The notes: a model not told the origin generated them from the letters alone. A DNA stretch of 64,000 nt from Larix kaempferi (GCA_027924585.1 BSBM01000809.1:947001-1011000), one strand, 5' to 3'. Counted from the stretch's first letter, positions 1 through 12,189 are shown. Program-made: numbers and translations.

Positions 1-3000
1 TGACGACACTTCCGTATAGAGGAATAACACATCTCTATAGGAGTACAATAAATACATAGATGAAATACATTCCGAAGTTACATATACATCAACATGTATT
101 AATTATAATAAAGGAGAGTACAACAAGAGAGAACGTTACAAACTATGCCTTAACGTCACAACCTTCCTTCCAACAAACCAAACCAATCTCCAAGGATGAA
201 GTAAGACTCTCGAAGATGAATAAGGGTCACCTAAGATGATTCCACCAGCATGAGAGTGCTATAGACCTTCCTCCCATTCCAATGGGGAGGAGATTCATAT
301 TTATAAGACCAAATGGATAGAGTGGGTTAAGGATTAATGGGAGAAGTCTAAGGGATACTCCCTTGAGGGTAGGTAACCAAAGGACATCTCACCTATTAAT
401 TAGGGATATACTTCCACCTCACCATGATTCGAGAAGTCACCCAAAGCTCTTGTTTATCCAATTTAACCAACCCTGGCGCACCCTACATGAAGGAAACTAG
501 CGCTAGGGAGGGGGGTAGCGTAGGCTGTATGAGGGAAACCTGAGCCACTGGCACATCCTACCAAGTGGCATTTTGCGCTAGGCATGTTCTGGTGCCTGTT
601 GCTAGAATACAACCTACGCTAGTGCAACTAGAAAATCTGCACATAAGGTTCAACAACTTGCTCTGGGTGTTTTTGGTCAGGGAAACTTCAAGGATTGAGG
701 CATGAAGTTGAGACAAGACTCATGATGACGAGATTTAGGTGTAACAATAAGTTATACATTCTCTAAATAAGTTTGTATATATGAGGAAGTTCAAATAAAA
801 CATCAAAAAATAAAAAGAAATGATGGCACTGTTCTATGGAGTTCATTGCTACCTCACTGGGAGGATAGCATCCCCAGTTGGAGCCAATTGTTGACACATT
901 ATTTTTCAATTTAGGATGGAAAAAGATTGATAGAAATAAGTTTTGATATAATGTAAAAATGGTGGGAATAGCCCCAAGTCCTGGAAAAATGGTTCATATG
1001 ACCATTATCTATACCAAAAAGGAGGTAAAGAGTCAAGCGAAACGCCTTGGGTATCATCTGAAGTGATCAATGGTCACTATTGCATTGGAAAAAGATCAAC
1101 GATGGAAGAAGAGTTTTGCCGGAAAAGAAGAGAGATGAATAGTGGAAGCAAAATTCCCCGAAAATTTAAAGGATAATGTTAAAGGAAAGACATGATCGAC
1201 AGTTGTTGATGGGGAAATGGGTAGATCAATGAAAGGGGAAAGGATTCGCTAGAGAATAAGTAAGGAGGATAATGAAGATAAAGTGCACCGAAAATCCAAT
1301 TCAAGCGGTGTTAAAGACAAGCCAAGATCAACAGTTGTTCGATAAAGGGGTGGATAGATCGACGACCCATAATCTTTTCACATAGTCAACATGCATGATG
1401 AAATGGAGTTCGAAGCAATTGTGAAATACCATACTATTTTATGTGTGCCATCCCCACATCATTTCGCAATCGAAAAAAGTGGTAAGAAAAACCACCCTCC
1501 CGCGTTGCGAAACCATCTTTGGGGGTGTATAAAAGACAATGACACGTGAAAAGTTGACATTTTTCTTTCAACGAGAATAATTGGAACATGTGCGTGTAGT
1601 GGGAAAGTGACATAGCATAATTTGCAGCTTGTCAGTGCTAGGTAGGTCCTCCGAAACTTGTGAAAGTAATTAGAACTATTTATAAAATGGAAGAAAGTAG
1701 TGAAACAGTTCCTCAGAACGTTGAAAATACAAGAATCAAGGAAACCATAGAGGATAGAGATAGTGACATTCGTGACCCCATATTGGTTAAATTCTCAGTT
1801 TTAGAGGTCAAAAACAAATTGAAGCTTTCAAAAAAGGATTTGAAAAGCTAATACAAAAGGGACTGCCTTCTTTTTGGGATGAAAATAATGAGTTAATCTC
1901 CCAGAATAATTATAAAGATTTACTATTTAACATCAAGATGAACCATGAGAAATTTGAAGATTTGACTCATGTTCTAATAGGGAAATTTTACTGGAGAAAC
2001 TCTCAGATGATTTTGAAATTCTAAACCAGCTGGCCATGATAGGTGAAAAGATACCCCCAATTTCCATTACAGAGCACATAAAGATGAAATTTTTGGTCAA
2101 AGAGATGAAAAGTTATGAAATACCTTCTACAGAACAATGGAAGACAGTAGAAATATATGGGAAGATGAAGTACAACTTGCACACTTGAAGACGTATGTTT
2201 GAGGGAAAAGCTTTGTCAGCAGCTACAGCCAATAGAAAGACGTCAAATATTATATTTTGAGAAATTTTGGGAATTGTATAAATTTTGACCGAAATGGAAT
2301 GTATTAGTTAGTTTATATTTTGCTATTTTTAGTTATGAAGCAGTTAGGGTTTTACATCGAGAGGTTTTTACGATGTATAAAAGACAACTTTTGGCAATGT
2401 AGTAAGGGTTGGAACCTGTAAAGAGATACACATTTTGTATTGAGCTCATACAGCTTTTGAATAAATATATCCAAGTAGATTTGAAGCACATTTTCATGAG
2501 TTAATATTGTTGTGTTGTTGATTTACAGTCTGTATTTTTCCTCTCCTCATGTGATTTGTTTTTTCTAGTGAATCTATTTCCATTATGTTTTTCCCTTTCA
2601 TGCTTTGATGGGAGTTTTGTGTAGATTAGAATTCATGCAACAATGCTATGGTTTAAGCAGATCAAAGTATTCACATTTTTCCTCTAAAGTCAATGTTAGA
2701 TTCATCCCTGATTGATGCCTGATGTTGATGGACTGTCATTCTTTCTTCAAATACCACCTTCCAAACAAGAACTTGATTGTGAAAAGATAATTGCCTTGCC
2801 TTTACAAAAAAAATCATTGTTAAAAATCTATTGATTTTAAATGTTATATTTTATGACTCCATGCCCAATGGTATCTGTTTGTTTTAGCCTCTTACAATTT
2901 TGAAAATACGATCTTTTAAAATTATTTCTAGCCATTGTATCTATTTTTGAGAGAGCCCTCTCTGGTAGGAAAAAGGCTAGTTTTCCTCCTAAAGACTAGT
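1..3000. other. AT-rich interval without an assignable gene
   Basis: No reading frame here looks like a known protein. The longest candidate is a 63-codon lysine/glutamate-rich frame at 1660-1851 (+). The reading just downstream (to about 2270) is broken by stops, so it may be the relic of a longer gene. Two copies of TATAAAAGACAA occur at about 1528 and 2376 (+). The second lies in a block (2290-2480) that looks like the end of an LTR or a promoter, but I could not find a matching partner LTR in the window. Confidence 0.4.
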
Positions 3001-3035
3001 TTGAAATAGTTACCTTAGAACTATCCTTCCATAAC

Positions 3036-3263
3036 CTAAGGGTAAATTCTTAGTGCTAACACTCCCAATTCCATACAAAGTTTCTCCAACTTTGTGGCCT
3101 TGTATTCTATGATTTTGAGAGCTAGATCTCTGCCCATTAAAAGATGCAAGTAATTTGATTTCAGTCTTACCATTTCTTCTTGTATGATGCACAATTCATT
3201 ACTAGAGACTTTTTCAACCAAGCCTCTATGCCTCTCCTCCAATTGGGAGATTCTTCCATGCAA
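3036..3263 (-). pseudogene. short coiled-coil-like protein fragment, unrecognised
   Basis: A 75-codon minus-strand frame rich in Leu, Glu and Lys reads like a piece of heptad-repeat protein (for example EERHRGLVEKV, KLEKLCMELGV). Nothing in the flanks extends it convincingly. It could be a displaced fragment of a coiled-coil protein like the one at 4609-7727, or chance. No function can be named. Confidence 0.2.
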
Positions 3264-4352
3264 AGCTTCTCATTGGTAGCGATTGCAATCTCATGATGAT
3301 ACAAAGGAATTTGACTGCTGCAAAAATCAAAATTATATTCATACCTTTGTGTTACATCTTCGACAAAACTAGATGTAGGTTCGGCTTCGTGTTCTTCAAG
3401 CTATGCTTCTAGACATGTTTCCTCTAATTGTCAATCTTCCTGGAGTGGTTTATGATCCTCCTTAGGTGTCTCTTCTTATTTCTTATCTAATGTCTCCATG
3501 CACTAGTTATAGGAACCTCATGGTTCATATTCTGATGGATTGTTTCTCCTTTCATGTTCATTAGAAGGTTGAACAGTGACAGTGGATGTACTTCCCTCAG
3601 AACTAATTTCTTCACAAGGATTTTTGGAGTATTTCTTTGGAGATAAACCAAAGAAGATTCTCTTGAGATTTTTCATTATATATGGTGATTTTAAGGTCTA
3701 TTTAATATGCTTCTCACTCCTCTCAATATATTGGAGTGTATTATCATGTTTCTTAAGTGACTCCTTGTCGATGCCCCAAAATTCGCAGCACCGACAGTTA
3801 GGGACTCTCCCCGGTAAACAAGCCCAACTAGATCGCTCACCGTTTGGTGTGTGGAATCCATCCGGTTAACGGCCCGACTACTATATGTGATTTAAAGATT
3901 AGCTTTCACCGATTGCGTCCCGATCCACCGTTTATGTATTTTATATTTAAAGATGATATGTAAGTGCCCTATCTAGATGCATGTAATCTAATCGAAATAA
4001 ATCTAATATAATCTAATATATCCCTGCAGGGAGCAAATCTGAAATATGAGTAATAAACTGGAAATGTACTTAAGAATCTCACAGATAGTTGTTTCAATGT
4101 TATAAGCACAAATGCAACAGAATATAAAAGATATCAGATATAACTCTAATGTGATTAAAACATTCCATTACTCATCAAACACATATATATCTACACAAGA
4201 AATAAGAGAATTCATAACCAAGAAACAATTTAAACAGGTTAGGAACGATCTCACAGTAATAATGCATGAATGATGAAGAAATAATTCAACAGAACATTCA
4301 ACACATTCCCAAGCAAAATGCAATGCTAGCTTTTCCCAGGAAAATAGATCCT
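3264..4352. other. interval without a recognised gene
   Basis: Plus-strand frames here (for example 3576-3869) have no recognisable composition or motif. The part from about 3780 to 4350 adjoins a minus-strand promoter/polyA block and may be the remainder of an LTR, but no terminal TG/CA pair or target duplication could be defined. Confidence 0.3.
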
Positions 4353-4450
4353 TCTTTATTAATGTAGCAAAGTAGTTCACGTACAAAACAATCCAGTCCT
4401 TTCACCTACCAAAAAGTCCTTTCATTCTATTCTCTTATCCTATTTATAAC
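4353..4450 (-). promoter_or_regulatory. LTR-like TATA box and polyA signal downstream of the coiled-coil pseudogene
   Basis: On the minus strand GTTATAAATAGG lies at 4439-4450 and AATAAAG at 4353-4359, about 80 bp further on. A TATA box closely followed by a polyadenylation signal is the U3-R arrangement of an LTR. It sits about 160 bp beyond the end of the minus-strand coding relic, where a 3' LTR would be expected. No matching 5' copy was found, so the LTR reading is tentative. Confidence 0.35.
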
Positions 4451-4608
4451 TTTTACAAAAATGCCTCTTCACATACCCTAACCCTAGGGAATCTCAAAAT
4501 AGTGTCTTCTAGTGCCTATAAACTACAAAAATAATTTCCAGTTGTTTTTAATGTTTATACAATAAATCAACTTCCAGTTGTCTTTAATATTTACAATAGA
4601 AAACAAAA

Positions 4609-7600
4609 TCAACTTCTAGATGGCTTTTCTGTCCGAGCTGTTTTTTCCAACTCAGCGATGTAACTAGTCCACATGCCTGTTTCTCTCACAATAATGTTGC
4701 TGCGTATGGGAGTCATCATCTTTAAGGAGATTTCATGTTTATATAACTCCGCTACAATACCTGTGACTCCTGCTATTGTTGCATGGGAGATGTCTTCCAA
4801 AAAGTAGGCATGGATGGAAGATTTCCCAACGAACCGATGGAGGTCTTCCGTTGTCAAGACGTCTATCTTCCTTATGTAGGCCATTTCTGTGTCTATCTCT
4901 CTCTTCAGCTCTGCCAAGCGTTGGTCTCGGACCGGGAAGTCTTCCATGATATGAGGAAAAATCATCTGGCACTTCCCCATGGTTTCCCGGATTTTCTGGT
5001 AGAAGCTGTCACACTGCCCAATGGTTTTATGGATTCCAGAGTTTACTTTCACCCCGCAGCCTCTACAGAACTCGATGAGGCCTGAATCCAGCTGAAAATC
5101 GGCCAAGGATTTGAGAGGTAGGTTCTCTGGGAATTCTGATTTCCCTTCTCTCCAATCAATTTGTTTCTTGATTTCCTCTAGGTGTGTACACACTTTTTCC
5201 TGATTCTCAGAGCCTCAGCATCAATTTCTTTCATCCTTGAAACCATTGCCTTCATCTTGCTAACTTCTTCTGTTATAAGCTCTTGTGACATATAGATTTT
5301 CTTTTGAATGTCACAGGCTTGCTCATGAAAATGGGTTAGGTCCCGTTTCCTGCTTTTTGCAAGCTCTAGTTGCCGTGACATCAGCTCCTTTCCTTATTTA
5401 ACTCTTCCACTCCAGCCTTTAATTCCTCAACCTGTTGGTTGGAAGCTGCTTGGTCAGATTCTAACTGAGTGGCTCGGGCTTCAATGTCATTCTTCTCACC
5501 TTTTATGATCATTAATTGTACCGTCAATGCTTCCTTTTCTTCATCTAGATTTTGGTACTCGCTTGTTATCCTTTCTTGCTCTGATAAGAGGGTGTTGTAT
5601 TTCTTCCTCCAATTTTCTTCGTCTGCTCACTCCTTTATCAGATTAGATTTTAACTTGCGTACCTTCTTTTTTCCCAGTTCGACATCACTGATAATTTTTT
5701 TGGCGTTGTCCTCACTTGCTTGGGAAACAACTACGTTGATAGAAGCTATGAACCCGGGGTCACTCTGGGTACCTTGCACGACGGTGCTTTCCTGTCTGAT
5801 GACAATGTCGGGCTGGGAGCCCATTTTCATTCTTTTCTCTGTCTTTCTCACAATAGCTTTTCTTTTCTTGTCGAAGACAATTGTGTCCAGTTGAGCCACA
5901 GTGTGCTCCTTTGATGGAGTAAAAGGTGTGAGCGGGAGATCTCCTAAGGGGAAATGGCCTCTTGCGGTTAATTCTTGAGATATTTGGGGTGGGTCTATGT
6001 CCATGGCCTGCATGCTTGGGCTTCCCACTTCCACAGCCTTCTTGGACTTCCCCTCTTCTTCTCTTTTCTTTTGCTGCTCAGCTGCTTCCTTCTCTTCCCT
6101 CTCTCTCATTTCTTGCACCTTCTCAGCTTTTTATTTCTTATTCTTTTAACTTCTTCTTCTCGCAGCTTGTCGGCCTGTTCCTTCTGAACTCTTTTTAATG
6201 CTTCTCTCTAGAACTTTTTAGCCTCTTCTTTTAGCCTTTGCTCTTCCTTCGTCGGAGCTTTAGCTTCGTCCCTCTTCTTCTGTAACTCTGTTTTCTTAGC
6301 AGCTTGAGTGGCAGTGCTAGAACTAGATCTGCTCTTGGGACGAAAGCATTTGTTGAGCTCAGTCATATTGCTAGCCCTCCTGATAACTGCTTCATCTTTG
6401 TCAAAGTAATTTGCATATTCAAAATGTACTTTGACGATTGCACAATGTTCTGCAACTTTGCCGCAGTTGTCATTTCGGTGAAAACTCTTTTCTCCAAAAT
6501 GGAAAACTTCCAATTCCGGGACAAAATATTCAGCAGTTTTAACCTTGGAGAATTTATACGCCCCAATGCAAAAAGGCAATGGCGGGAAGGAAGCTTTCTT
6601 TTGATCATGCAAATAGTCACCAACCCCATCTATGAAGACTTGTCTCACTGCTTCTTTGTGGATGACATAATCCGTGGCATATTTAGGCAAGAGAGATGGT
6701 GGTCTGGAACCTTCATACATCCTAAGGTACGTGCCTTCCTGTGAGAAATAGTAATCTCCATATTGTTCTATGACTATGGCGTTCTCCGATAGGCAGTTTG
6801 GTTCTTTGATGAAGATCAACTCGTACAGAGGCATGATGAGGTCTTCACATTTAGTCTTGTAATATCTCTTGTATTTATGGGCCCTTAACATTTTGTAAGA
6901 AACATAGATTGGGACATCATTCTTATTCCAGATGTAGCCCAACTTAATGAAAGGTTCCTTGATAAATGCAATCCAAGAGGTACAAGGGCACGTAGAATTT
7001 TTCCCTTTTCTGGACTAGCCCTCCTTTTGCAGCTGCTATGGCTGATGACAGACTGTCTGATATGAGGTTCGCCTAGTTAAAGACTGTACCATTGAAGACC
7101 ACATGGTGAATCAAAGGTATCCAATTTAGTTTATACATGTTTCCATCTACTTTGTCAAAAATTATGCTCAGCATTAGGGATATGATTCTGAAAGGGGGCC
7201 TTAGCATTTGGGTTTCATACTCCCCGCTCATCTTTTGCCTTAGTTGCTTGCCAGGTATTAATAACTTGGCGAATTCGAGGGTGTCCATGTTAAGACTTTC
7301 AATCCAAGCCGTGGTCAAGTGGACCTGAGTATGTGGTAACTTGTAAGTTGCTGATATGTGGGCTGGATGGAACGAGGCAAGAGCTTATCCCTTGTTGTCG
7401 GACAAAATCCTTGATGTGGAGTCAGCTCGCGATAGAATACACCCGAATGACTTCTGCGTAAGGAAAGAGTTCTAGGTGCGTAGCTGCTTTTGGGATGCCG
7501 GGCCTTCTGATGTTCTGGTATAATACCATTTCTTCCATAACTGCACCAGGGACATTCTAGTCCTGGATCATCTGATATATTTCACCCCACTTAAATTCAA

Positions 7601-7727
7601 GGGAAACTCCCATAACTGGATTGGTATCCTCATATGTGGTCTCTACCCTGGTTTCCATTACGACTTCGACATCTGACTCGGGATCAGTTACCTTGGACTT
7701 TCCCTTCTTTACTCCTTTCTTAGTCAT
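4609..7727 (-). pseudogene. decayed long coiled-coil protein gene, family not recognised
   Basis: Starting from an ATG at 7727, a minus-strand coding trace of about 1,040 codons can be followed through several frames and stops. The open blocks are 6208-6942 (244 codons), 5627-6118 (163), 5178-5381 (67) and 4609-5193 (194). The first part, to about 6350, has mixed globular composition rich in aromatics. The middle is very highly charged (runs such as EREEKEAAEQQKKREEE). The last third reads as a long coiled coil, with heptad-like Leu/Ile and many Glu/Lys. I do not recognise the family. It may be an accessory protein of an LTR element, since an LTR-like TATA/polyA block follows, or a host gene copy, since a TATA box and a splice donor precede it. 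In-frame stops (one early, near 7560) and frameshifts make it non-functional. Confidence 0.5.
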
Positions 7728-8390
7728 TGTTTAAAATATGATAAGACAAAGCCGTGTATAAGCAGAAATTGAACAACAATTCCTCAAGCAAATTCACATT
7801 AAGAGGTATGCAGGGTCAAACAAAGCCATTGTTATGCTTGTTAAATTTTATGCTTTGTTTCACCAATACACAGGCCAACAATAGAATGTATGCATAATCA
7901 TCAAAATTATTCTGCCTACCATTCAATAAGACAATTAGCTACTGATAGGTGAAACTGAGAAAACCAAAAAGGACATGCTGTCCAAGCGAGCATAAAACAT
8001 CAACAACTAACTAGCTCTGTTATTTGTTTTAATACTGAAATCAAATGGCTTTTGACACTAAGACGAAAAAAACAAATCGACATGGGTAGTGGATAGTGAG
8101 CTCCAAACTGCGAGACAAGGGTGTGTCGGGAGGTTTTTCAAGAATGCAGCTTGAGTGCTCGTTGAGAGCTGAGGAAGGCTCGGGTTTGCGAGACGATAGA
8201 GCAACCATGTGAAACTAAGTTGGTCTCATGGCTTCCAGGGTTTAGATCGCGTGACAAAATCCATCAGTAAGTGATAACGGGTGTAGGGAAACCACAAGTT
8301 GGAAAATTTAAGCCCCCAGTTGTGCATGAACCTAAAATGAAATGACAACCAACTAACAACCAACTAGAAAAAGAGAACGAGGAAAACAGA

Positions 8391-8400
8391 GCCTACCTGT
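8391..8400 (-). promoter_or_regulatory. candidate 5' splice site in the leader of the 4609-7727 gene
   Basis: The minus strand reads ACAG|GTAGGC here, a good plant donor, with the intron starting at 8396. It lies between the TATA box at 8531-8540 and the ATG at 7727, so an intron in the 5' leader is plausible. The matching acceptor was not pinned down. Confidence 0.3.
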
Positions 8401-8530
8401 TAATCGATGACTGGCCGCAAAGTTCCAATGACAACGGGTGACTGGAGCTTGGTAAATGGTGGAGGCGACAGCAACGACGTTCTTCTCCAAGCTGAAGCAA
8501 TAATAAAAAACCCAACAAAAAACCCCACAA

Positions 8531-8540
8531 CTATATATAA
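8531..8540 (-). promoter_or_regulatory. TATA box (TTATATATAG) upstream of the coiled-coil pseudogene
   Basis: The minus strand carries GGGTTATATATAG about 800 bp upstream of the ATG at 7727 and about 135 bp upstream of the candidate leader splice donor. Gypsy-1 inserted about 140 bp further upstream and would have separated this promoter from its distal elements. Confidence 0.4.
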
Positions 8541-8676
8541 CCCTCCACTAAGCAGAGAAATAAATGTTGATTAGTTGCGGTTGGTGGTGGCAATAAACAT
8601 CGTTTAAAGTGGTGGGGCCCAGTGTCCTTTGGCGCCGTAAATGAAATAACTCCTCGTCGCCAATGGAAACAGGACG

Positions 8677-8681
8677 CCGAC
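8677..8681. repeat. target site duplication of gypsy-1 (left copy, CCGAC)
   Basis: CCGAC immediately precedes the terminal TG of the left LTR and recurs exactly at 24106-24110, after the terminal CA of the right LTR. Five base pairs is the usual duplication made by plant Ty3/gypsy integrases. Confidence 0.9.
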
Positions 8682-9427
8682 TGTAGCTAGGGTTTTACCC
8701 CTAGCTTGTGCAAATGAGCACCTACTAAGGAGAGGGGACTCCTTAGTAGCAGTTCAGTAAATGGAAATTATTATGCTCAAACAGAAATGTAAACTACTCT
8801 AAAACATGTGCATGAAACAGAAACAACAAAATGTAAATAATGGTTTTTGTATTAATATTACCTCCAATGTGAAGGTTGGTGAATCTCTTGCAATGTCCAA
8901 GAGGGTTGCTCCAAGCTCCAACTTGCTCCTTCTCTTTCTCCAATGGTGGAAATGGGCCAAAAGGGGCTCTCAAGGTGAAAGTGGCTCAATGGTGAGCTAG
9001 GGTTTCAAGAGAGATTTTGGCAGAGTAAGGGTGCTTATGATTGTGGATAGAAATGAGGGTTCTCCATCACCTATTTATATTTTTTTGGTGGTGGAGTGCT
9101 GACCCATGGTTTTGGGAACCATATGGTTTAGGGCAGCTGTATAGGGTTTTTTTCCTCCTTTTCCTCATTATTTTATATTTTTTATTCCCTTTTTAGGGGG
9201 TTTTTGCTATTTTTAGAGGAATTTTGGATATTTTTGGAGGAAAAAGGGGTTTTTTAGCCTTTTTGAGGCTATTTTGATGGTTTTGTGGCCTTTTGGAGGC
9301 ATTTTAGGCCTTTTGGAGGCTTTTTAGTGGGATTTTTAGGGTTTTTAAGGGAAATATGGTAGGAAAATGGACAAATGAGCCATGTAATGGGGTAGATGAG
9401 GTAGTGAACACTTTTTGAGTGTTAACA
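8682..9427 (-). repeat. gypsy-1 3' LTR (746 bp)
   Basis: Near-identical to 23359-24105. Ends are TGTAGCTAGG and GTGTTAACA in plus orientation. A minus-strand TATAAATAG at 9071-9079 is the promoter copy. The 9150-9340 part (U3) is a degenerate G/T-rich run built of TTTTGGAGGC-like units. A 64-codon frame shared by both LTRs lies inside and is not considered a gene. Confidence 0.93.
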
Positions 9428-9440
9428 GATTGCCCCCTGA
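9428..9440 (-). other. polypurine tract of gypsy-1
   Basis: The minus strand reads CATCAGGGGGCAATC directly before the 3' LTR. The AGGGGGCAA core is where plus-strand DNA synthesis would be primed. Confidence 0.6.
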
Positions 9441-9599
9441 TGTGCGAGGGCAGGAGCTCATCGTATGGCTGATGGACATCATAAGTCATGTAAGGTTTTC
9501 CTGGGGTGTGGAGAAGAGAAGAAACAAATGGAAGCCCGGAACAACAATCCCGAACAAACTGCAAGAACTAAAAGTACATAACGTCAAAAATGGATGAGG

Positions 9600-9830
9600 A
9601 ATCATCTGATCATATGGACAAGGTGGGCATACCCATGCTCGTATCAGGATATAACATAATAATAACAATGGGGTCCAAAAAATGGGGAGCTGACATATAC
9701 ATGACCTCAAATACTGAATGAGGAAGAATCTCAATATATGGACGAGGCGGGCATACCCATGCTCGTATCAAGATACATAAACAGAACTATGAGGCCCGAA
9801 AAGGGGGACCTGTAAGATACATAGATAACC
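9600..9830. repeat. two-copy direct repeat, period about 124 bp, in the gypsy-1 3' region
   Basis: The block containing GGGCATACCCATGCTCGTAT occurs at 9625 and again at 9749, each with a similar continuation (ATCAGGATA/ATCAAGATA, then GGGGTCC/GAGGCCC). No coding content is apparent. Confidence 0.6.
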
Positions 9831-10398
9831 ACTGTGTACATCATAAGTGTCCAGAGGGGATGCAAATCTAGGACATACTGTTGGGCGGACCATGAGTGAG
9901 CGAATGAACTGGTGCACTGGAATATCAACAGTGCTACTGAATATGGTACCAAAGGAACTGATGAGCTACTGGATCAGAGTGACAAGGGCCATACTCTCAA
10001 TGGTACACTGAACTGGAACTGAACTGGGACGGAACTGGGTACTCAAGGAAGCATATAACTGGATGGCTTCCGAATACAATCGCCAACGCAACCCGGACAT
10101 CCACGGGAACATAGAACTGGGCGTTCTGAAGTGACTCACCAATGTGTTAGAGTCGGGGGAAATCCGGGGTCTTCGACAAATAATGGAAGGGATGTAACCC
10201 TACGCGATTCTCGACGATGCGATCAAGGTGCTGAAGTCGAGCATGTGAGAAACAACCACTCAGAGAGGCAATGATGACTCCTCTCAGAATGGTCCGTAGG
10301 CACTTACCACAGATGGTGATGAGTCCAAGGCGTAGGGACCTCTGGGCCTATCCTCTGGAATAGAGGTGTTGTCGTCGACAGAGGGAGACCTGCAACTA

Positions 10399-10752
10399 TC
10401 AAGGCAATGATGTTTCCTTGACAGGAGCGCGAGGTGGAGAACTGAAATGTGATAGTACTAATGGCAGGACTGACAAACTGTGGGGGGACAACTGGGCAAG
10501 CAGAGTGGATGGACCCAAACTTCCTTTGTTCAGAGTATGATAATGGGGATGATCTGGAAGCATATGAAACTGACTGAGGGGAAAGGGATCATAGCTGTAC
10601 TGGATCGGGGATGGTGACTGGGCTGAGGGAGACTCAAGCTGGTATAAAATGGAAGGAGACTGCAGAATACTCTGAACAAAGGCGACCTGATTGGGGGTGC
10701 TACCGAGATGATCGATCATAATGCCAGGAGGCACGGGAGGGGACTTCTTCAT
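10399..10752 (-). CDS. hypothetical 117-aa Pro/Ser/Gln-rich protein
   Basis: A 117-codon minus-strand frame within the non-pol region of gypsy-1, in sense orientation with the element. It is rich in Pro, Ser, Gln and His and has no signal peptide, membrane segment or domain that I can see, so there is no support for an envelope-like role. It may be a remnant of an accessory gene or a chance frame in a low-stop region. No relatives could be checked. Confidence 0.2.
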   Translation of the reverse strand: MKKSPPVPPGIMIDHLGSTPNQVAFVQSILQSPSILYQLESPSAQSPSPIQYSYDPFPLSQFHMLPDHPHYHTLNKGSLGPSTLLAQLSPHSLSVLPLVLSHFSSPPRAPVKETSLP

Positions 10753-10785
10753 GGGTTAAGGAACTAGAAGAAGTGTGTAAAATGA

Positions 10786-10990
10786 TACTGTCGTGTGGAT
10801 TTATACGAGCCCAGGATAGTTCATGCTCGTGGGCGCTTTCAATTTTAAGGAGTCTGAAAGCGAGAAGAAGACTCTGAAATAATGGAATGGTACTGTCGTG
10901 TGGATTTGTACGAGCCCAGGACAGTTCATGCTCGTGGTTGCTTTCAATTTTAGAGAGTTTGAAAGCAAATAAGAAGACTCCAGGGGGTTG
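10786..10990. repeat. two-copy direct repeat, period about 105 bp
   Basis: Units beginning TACTGTCGTGTGGATTT start at 10786 and 10891. They share TACGAGCCCAGGA.AGTTCATGCTCGTGG and a closing AATTTTA.GAGT.TGAAAGC.AA. Part of the repeat-rich region between the purine tract and the antisense gene. Confidence 0.7.
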
Positions 10991-11474
10991 CTTTTTCGTA
11001 TGTTTAGTCTCCAAGGCCCAAAGAAGCATAAAAGGATGCAATGAAGAACTCTTCTAGCCGGTGTGACTAGAGTATTCCTTTTTTCGTAATTAGTCTACCA
11101 GGTCCGAAAAAGGGTTAAACTTATACCAGATAGACGTCCTTTCAGGTACTTTAACGAGCATGAAAGGAAGCAAGATTGCTCGGCGATCTTTTCATTGTTT
11201 TAGGAATCAGAAAAGAGTTTAACAGAAACTCCCTAAGTGCCTTTTTCGTAAAGGACTTGTCCAGCCCGAAAAAGGGATAAAACTATACCGAACAAAAGGA
11301 ATGGCCAGGCAAGGAGGAAGTGTTCAATCAAGGATCAGTAATGATGACCAAGAATGAGGGTAGGGGGGAACACTGGTGGGCCTCCTTGCGGGGTGAATGG
11401 AATGGTGGCAAAATAACAGAACATTTGCAGTATGACAGGAGTGAATGGCTCATGTAAAAGTGTGGAACAATCCG

Positions 11475-11830
11475 ATGGTGGCCGATGTGGCGCGCAAACC
11501 GAGGCAGCAAGGTGTTGGGACACAATGTTGGAATTGTACCAGGTGAGAGCGAGAAATGATCTCAAGCATCATCACGGGCTCAAAAAAATGAATCCGGCAA
11601 TATAAAGAGTGTCAAAAACGGGTAACGACCGATGTGGCACGCACATCGAGGCGACAGGGGGCGTTTTGGAAAAAATACCCAAAAAATATGGGGGTGAGAG
11701 TGATAAATGATCTCAAGCATCATCACCGGCTCAGAAAAATGAATCCGATGATATAAAATATGCGAAAAACAGAGAACGGCCGATGTGGCACGCAAACCGA
11801 GGCGACTAGTGGTGTCTGAAAAATGGGCAA
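11475..11830. repeat. tandem repeat, period about 147-151 bp, upstream of the antisense gene
   Basis: GATGTGGC(A/G)CGCA.A(C/T)CGAGGC recurs at 11484, 11631 and 11782. Between the copies are shared blocks such as TGATCTCAAGCATCATCAC and GGCTCA.AAAAATGAATCCG. The array ends about 140 bp upstream of the plus-strand TATA box at 11968, a position suited to promoter elements, although no known motif was identified. Confidence 0.75.
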
Positions 11831-11967
11831 AAAATGACAGGGAAAAAATAATGCAACGAGGTGACCATCATGACGGTCTCATCGTGCTGATTCCATTGGT
11901 GGAAACGGTTCGAAAAACGGACTCCGTATGGGGTCAGAATGGCCAAAACAAGAAAAAGTCAACTGAC

Positions 11968-11976
11968 TATAAATAG
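11968..11976 (+). promoter_or_regulatory. TATA box (TATAAATAG) of the antisense gene
   Basis: GACTATAAATAGTGAG on the plus strand is a textbook plant TATA box. It lies 509 bp upstream of the ATG at 12485 and in the same orientation as the antisense reading frame. If used, transcription would begin near 12005 and the leader would contain the hairpin-unit array at 12190-12445. Confidence 0.5.
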
Positions 11977-12189
11977 TGAGTGGACCCAACATGACAAGTG
12001 TCATTTGTACTGTTTGACTTTGACTAGTGATCAGAGTGGACCAGAGCTGAGGTGGCATTTCTGGATGATCCGACTGGCCGATTTCAAATCCGGGAGATAC
12101 AGGTATTCTGTCAAACTCATACCTACAGGTTTTTTAGGGTCGGGGGTTGGGTAGTGGGTCCCAGGGTTATTTGTACGGTCCACGTGGGG

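Noticed and set aside
880-905. PBS-like TTGGCTCCAACTGGGG on the minus strand next to TGTTGACACA
   Set aside because: It resembles an LTR end followed by a primer site, but the 3' end of no tRNA that I know matches well and no partner LTR was found.
8806-9000. 64-codon plus-strand frame, nearly identical at 23483-23677
   Set aside because: It lies in both gypsy-1 LTRs, so its conservation is that of the LTR pair. No domain and no support as a gene.
10399-10752. Envelope-like gene in the 3' region of gypsy-1
   Set aside because: The only sizable sense-strand frame has no signal peptide, transmembrane segment or coiled coil; kept only as a low-confidence hypothetical protein.
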